Source: Rhizophagus clarus
Taxonomy: Eukaryota > Glomeromycota > Glomeromycetes > Glomerales > Glomeraceae
DNA: 64,000 bases
Direction of reading: 5' to 3'
NCBI GenBank assembly: GCA_015698045.1
Contig: BLAL01000297.1
Span: 682,001-746,000 of the forward strand
Under the pieces are notes generated by a model, which saw only the letters and a program-made list of their open reading frames with translations, was not told the origin of the DNA and did not search any database. Positions 59,599 through 64,000 of this stretch are shown here, piece by piece (position 1 is the first letter of the stretch; the number at the start of each line of letters is the position of its first letter). A program made the translations under genes and the position numbers.

Positions 59599-62290
59599 CT
59601 AACGTTCACCTAATTCACATAATTTGGTCCATTCTTCCGGAGGTTGCATTTTTAAGATTTCATTTGGAAGCGTGACCAATTGCATCAAAAGACCAGATTC
59701 CAAATGCCACTATAAAAAAAGATAAAGAAGTTTTAAAATCAGAATTATATTCATTTTTTCATGTATCACCAAAAAATCTTTACATACCTCGTAAAAAAAA
59801 AAAAAAAAAAATGAAATAAAATGAAATGAAAGGAAAAAAAATGTTAGAAAAATAAAAAAAAAAAAACAATATAATGAACAAAAACGGAATGAAACGATAG
59901 CATATCATGTGACAGTGTATTCCCCAGACACCGGGATTGTCGGAAACAAATCTGATGGCCATCCACCTAAAAAAAAATTACATTCGCCTGTTTAGTCTGT
60001 TTTTCATTTTAGTTATTTGTCACCCACTATATGTCACCGGTGAAATAAAACTCGAAATTTTTTTTTACCCTAAGCCTGGTATTGTTGCAGTATCACGTTT
60101 AATTGGATTATGTGTATTCAAATCATTTTCTTCAACTTTAGCTCCACTTCCGGTTCCAAGTACCCAAAATTGGTATCCATGCTAAGTTTTTAGAAAAAAA
60201 AAAGTTAATTTTTTTAAATCAATTATACCGATTAATTAATTTTACATACAATGTGGAATGGATGTTCGTCATCGTCAGTATCTTAAAAAAAATATATATA
60301 TTTGTTAATAAAATCATAAAATTGAAAATTCTTATACAATTGTTAATTAATTATACTTACTGATGAAATAAATATCAACTACTTCTCCATCTTTATCAAA
60401 AACATAGGCATTTGCACTACGTTCGTAATTAAATGATTTCTTTTTAAAGATTTTATCTAAAGTCGGGAAATTTATATCGGGTATATAAGAAGATTCATTA
60501 AGGAAAGCTCTAACAACTCCAGTTGTATTCTTATGAAAAGCAATTGTGAGTTCCAATTTTTTCGTTGAATCGGGAACCTTTTCTTCTTCAAATGGTTGTA
60601 AAGTCTTCTGATCTAGATCGACGCATTCTGCCAAGGAATCTGACCATGGATTATCTTTTGGTTCGGCATCATCAGGGGCTCCTTCATAATGTACTACAGC
60701 TTTTATAACAGGAAGACTAGCTGCAGCTTCTGGCATGCATTTCTTTTGAAATTCAGAACGCATTATATAATTATCGACAGGTTGGTTTGCAGTAACAATA
60801 ACAGAATATCTTTGAGCGACATTGATGGGAAGACGATGGATTTTATTTCGTTTAGTATAGAGACCGTCTGCTTCTATAACTTCCATTTCATGCTTATCAA
60901 TAGAAAATAAGAATGACGAAAATGCGCTAGAAAAATAAAAGTTCTCGTCACATTTAATTTTTTTTCTTTTTCTTTTCCTTTTTTTTTTTGAATTGCATAA
61001 TATGATGATGTAGATTACCTAGTATTAATGATACGAAGGCGATATCTTTTATCTTTAACAAATTCAAATTTAGCAAGACCAGCACTGTCCACACATTTAG
61101 AACCAGATGGGGCCTTGGAGCAATCGAAATTATTTTTTCCATTGATCAAACCGTTATCGGGAACTGTAGGTGTAGGAATCGTTCTAATTAGCATCACGCG
61201 GTCGTACCCTTGTACTTTTATAAATCTTTCTTACCTGGCTATTATAAATATAACGAGAATGAATTAATATGAATTTTAGAATTTCGAATTAAGCTTCAAA
61301 ACATTAAATTTACCTCTACTCCTTGACTTTCAGGAGTTAAGAATTGTTTTAATAAAACTTGTGCATTGGTGTGATGATAATCATGCAACATGACAGTAAT
61401 TTCCTCATCATATTCCGATTTAAACGGATCATCAGGATCGTGAATAACTAATAAATTAAATAGAGAAGTCATAAGGAATTAGATTAAAAAAAAAAAAAGT
61501 TGATTTAAATTGATAATTAAATAACTTACTTAACGGGCCAAAAACTCCATCAACATATTGCAACGTTTCATGCGCATGACTAAAGAAATATTAAAGATAG
61601 ACAGTGAGTACATAAGAGTTCAAATGATTTTTTTTTTTTTTTTTTTTGGTCTCATAAATACTTACTACCAATGAGTGCCGACTTGGTCGGGAACAGTGAA
61701 ATCGTAGGTGAAATCGTAATTGTCTGGTATAACGCATTGAGCCTGATAGTGTACGTGTTAATCGATGATTGGTCAAGATTGAAAAGAATATAATTATACG
61801 AATCGGTTTTACTCACCATCCATGGTACTCCATCGAACCTATATAATCGATTGTGAAATTAGTATGATCTTTGTAAAAATTAATTCCGGTAAAAAAAAAA
61901 AAAAAAAAACACATACCAAGGAGTCCCTCTTTGAAGCATCCCATGAGCATGAATAGCTAATATTTAATTTTGCAATATGCGCTTAAAAACACGTACAACA
62001 CATAAAACATAGGAAAATATTCGTTGCAAATTACCTGTTGATTCACCCAATTTATTATGAATTTTCATCAAAATACGATCTCCTTTGTTAATTTCTATGG
62101 CTGGACCAGGATATTGACCATTAACGGTTGATAATTGACGAGTAAATCCATCTGGAGCTAAAGTAACTTTTTCTATAGTGAGATCAAAAGTTTTCGTTTC
62201 TGGTTCATGCCCTCGGTTCAAAATTGGCGTGGGCGAGACTACTGCTATCCAAAAAATAATATAAAAGAAAAAGATCCCATAAAAAGCCAT
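59599..62290 (-). CDS. Secreted laccase-like multicopper oxidase with microexons
   Basis: Fourteen exons: 62,290-62,035, 61,956-61,917, 61,838-61,817, 61,742-61,666, 61,579-61,530, 61,447-61,314, 61,238-61,235, 61,163-61,019, 60,926-60,361, 60,281-60,250, 60,181-60,069, 59,966-59,906, 59,790-59,788, 59,709-59,599; 1,614 bases, 537 residues. Signal peptide at the N-terminus. Copper motifs: HAHG (usual HWHG, residues about 88-91), HWYHAH (about 128), HPFHI (about 438) and HC-H-x-x-WH (497-503). It should oxidise phenols or metals with O2 outside the cell. The 4-nt exon restores GVEPVPDNGLING and the frame. The 3-nt exon (GAG) restores HCHMEWH but requires an AT-AC intron before it. Confidence 0.88.
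59788..59790 (-). other. Candidate 3-nt microexon GAG after an AT-AC intron
   Basis: Minus strand: exon ends CAC ATG at 59,906; the next bases are ATATGCTATC; 115 bases later a long T tract ends in AC|GAG|GTATGT. Splicing AT to AC and then GTATGT to TATAG gives HCHMEWH. No GT donor in the right phase exists after the HCH codons. Confidence 0.45.
61235..61238 (-). other. 4-nt microexon CCAG of the oxidase gene
   Basis: Minus strand ATAATAG|CCAG|GTAAGA. Flanking introns are 75 and 71 bases. Without it, no acceptor downstream joins the preceding exon (ending GTAGAG) in frame to the PDNGLING exon; with it the conserved segment is exact. Confidence 0.7.
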
Positions 62291-63749
62291 TGTTAGTTAA
62301 ATTAATTAGAATTAAGGATATCTGGCAGTATTTTATATCTTTTATATTATGAATGATCTTATTATATTTATTATTTGTCATTCTAAAATGAAAGTAAGTC
62401 GTACATAAATAATTAAAAAGATCGATGCTCTTTTATAGTAACCCATTTAGTTCCGTTTAAGATAAGTATAATTGATTTTTATAGTTGTAAGACGGTTATT
62501 TATCATATGTTTTCTTGTGAGAATTCTATTTATTTTCCTTTTTTTGATATAATAATAAACTGTTTGGGGTTATTACGGATTGGAATCAATTCGAATCTTT
62601 ATTTTAAATTAATTGCCGATCAATTCCGATCAAATTCAATTTTAATGACTTTTTTAGCGCAATTTAGTTAAATCACGCAAAACTTTTACCATTTATTATT
62701 GAATAATATGCATTAAGTAATATGAGTTTTTTTTTGCAATTGGGCGATACTTAATTGACAATCCTGTTATTTAGTCAAATCACTATAACTAATAAATTGT
62801 TTATTGTAAATTGCTTCCAAATAAGATTATGTCATTTAATATCTAATATTGACAGTTTCTGATAAAAAAAAAAAATAAAGTCTAAATTCACTGAGTCTAA
62901 TTAATAAAAATATTTTAAGAAAATTAGGGTCTGAGAGGGTCGCTTTTAATTCATCGGCAATCAATTTCACCGACACAGGTCACCATATTTATAAATTCAA
63001 CAATTTTTTTTAGCGTTGTCTTTAAAGTGATATTGGCTTAGAGTAGCTTAGGATTAGGGTAAGGAGAGCTTGTTATAGTAGCGTTGGTTTAGTTTAGGGT
63101 TGGGGGGTTTAACATAATCTATCACTTTAATTCAATTCCGAAAGTACTTTCATAATAAGTAGTAGTTTATCATTTTTTAATTGATAAGAAATTCGTTTTT
63201 CCTAGATTCTTGCGTTTTTTTAAATTGCTTTTCTATGTAATAGTGTATAATTTATTTTTTAAATTAAATAATTGTCAGTGAAATGAAATGAACCAGACCC
63301 TCTGAGACTGTTTCTTGTATTTCACTTATCTGCTATGACATATTAAATGAATACCATACTCCTACTGATGTATATTATTCTCATAAGACCAAAAATACAC
63401 ATTGACTATCACTTATTGGCATAATCCTCAGCCTAAGGTATTTTGTTATTAGAAGTATAAATAAAATGTACAGATAATATACTGTACTTTACCCAACTTT
63501 CTTTAGATTAACTATTAATATGAGTTCTTTTCACATAAATTCATAAAATAATGTGTATTCTTCATCGAGATAATATAAACCTGATTTATTTTTTATAACA
63601 AATTTTATGAAGGCTTTGACTAAATGTGGAATCAGTTGCACGCCTTTAATTCTTTACACTTCTTCTTTATACTCCCTTTCCGTACTGCATTGTTTATTAG
63701 GCCATATAAATAAAATTATTCGTTTCTCATGAAAATAAATAGCAAAAAG
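62291..63749. other. Intergenic region
   Basis: Upstream DNA of the oxidase gene. A GC-richer patch at 63,040-63,110 has TTAGGG and GGTTGGGG words but no regular telomere repeat. No gene seen. Confidence 0.45.
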
Positions 63750-63855
63750 TGACCCGGCCGTCTGGGAAAAAATTTATTTACAAAGAAAATTTAGCCGATT
63801 TTCTAAAAGATAATTGGCTAATTTAATGAATTTTTTCGTCCGGTCGCCAGTGGAA
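63750..63855. mobile_element. MITE-like long imperfect palindrome
   Basis: The left half (GACCCGGCCGTCTGGGAAAA...TTTAGCCGATTTTC) and the right half, read backwards (GGCGACCGGACGAAAAAATT...AATTAGCCAATTATC), are imperfect inverted copies, about 105 bp in all. No coding. Confidence 0.5.
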
Positions 63856-63923
63856 AAAAAAATGATTATGATTGGATAAATTGGTATCACATGACAAATA
63901 AAATACCTTTTCATGACATTTAC

Positions 63924-64000
63924 ATGGGGAATTTGGTGGTAACATTTATACGTTTGTCAATGAGCATACGAGTTTGTTCATCATCCCATTGCGCAGACAT
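63924..64000 (-). CDS. SANT/Myb-like protein, first exon at window edge
   Basis: ATG is the very last triplet of the window on the minus strand. The exon reads MSAQWDDEQTRMLIDKR, then INVTTKFP, with a GTAAAT donor at 63,923. It resembles the domain start of the gene at 33,884 (EWNERTIRLLIDQRK). Without splicing it would stop at a TAA one codon later. The next exon was not identified, and the palindromic element just downstream may have broken the gene. Coding may also extend beyond the window. Confidence 0.45.

Noticed and set aside
59780..59962. Phe-rich C-terminal extension of the oxidase
   Set aside because: It is intron read-through of a T tract; splicing to the WHLESG exon restores the copper motif.
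63040..63110. Telomere-like repeat
   Set aside because: TTAGGG words occur only sporadically with no regular tandem run.

Overview
The window looks like nuclear DNA of an arbuscular mycorrhizal fungus of the Rhizophagus (Glomeromycotina) type. The reasons are the very AT-rich sequence, genes cut by many introns of about 50-110 bases, tyrosine-kinase-like (TKL) kinases, a kinase fused to Sel1 repeats, a CRN/kinase-associated head domain and many decayed transposons. The species call is an inference from gene style. No rRNA, tRNA or CRISPR array was seen.

Layout. 1-3.05 kb: a broken gag-like reading frame, a retropepsin-like protease frame and a zinc-finger/heptad-repeat frame, each junction sitting on a -1 slippery A-run. 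3.4-4.4 kb: a TIR element with 12-bp target duplications. 4.4-9.0 kb (minus): a decayed protein-primed-type family B DNA polymerase with endonuclease VII-like and zinc-finger parts. 9.1-14.9 kb: a tiny zinc-ribbon ORF, a perfect hairpin, a 5'-truncated LINE, an AACCGGTT-rich element and a PIF1-like helicase relic. 14.9-27.4 kb (minus): the 3' exons of a TKL kinase, preceded by a long tandem array of 102/104-bp units that is itself split by a nearly intact 7.6-kb LINE. 27.4-33.9 kb: AT-rich non-coding DNA and palindromic satellites. 33.9-36.2 kb: a SANT/Myb-like gene and a CRN/kinase-associated protein gene. 41.1-43.4 kb: kinase-Sel1 gene. 44.6-46.3 kb: Rab geranylgeranyltransferase alpha subunit. 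48.5-52.3 kb: a ten-finger C2H2 gene and an Eaf3/MRG15 gene in divergent arrangement. 52.8-54.6 kb: a secreted PLC-like phosphodiesterase. 59.6-62.3 kb: a secreted multicopper oxidase. 63.9-64.0 kb: the first exon of a second SANT/Myb-like gene.

The most unusual signal is the array in the kinase gene. Read on the kinase strand, every unit holds a 3' splice site (TAG or CAG), exactly three bases (once six), and a consensus GTAAGT donor, with CTAAC branch-point-like sequence in the homogenised units. I count 34 intact sites. At both edges, where the unit sequence has diverged, this acceptor-triplet-donor core is what survives. The kinase exon next to the array has no in-frame Met, so the transcript must begin upstream and cross the array. 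I infer a tandem array of single-codon microexons, or a staged-splicing device. The multicopper oxidase gene independently needs a 4-nt exon and apparently a 3-nt exon to restore conserved motifs, so tiny exons seem usable in this genome.

Spliced models for six genes (SANT, kinase-Sel1, RabGGT alpha, C2H2, Eaf3/MRG15, PLC-like) and for the multicopper oxidase were built by hand from splice sites, phases and conserved motifs; each adds up to a whole number of codons. None was confirmed by RNA or database search.
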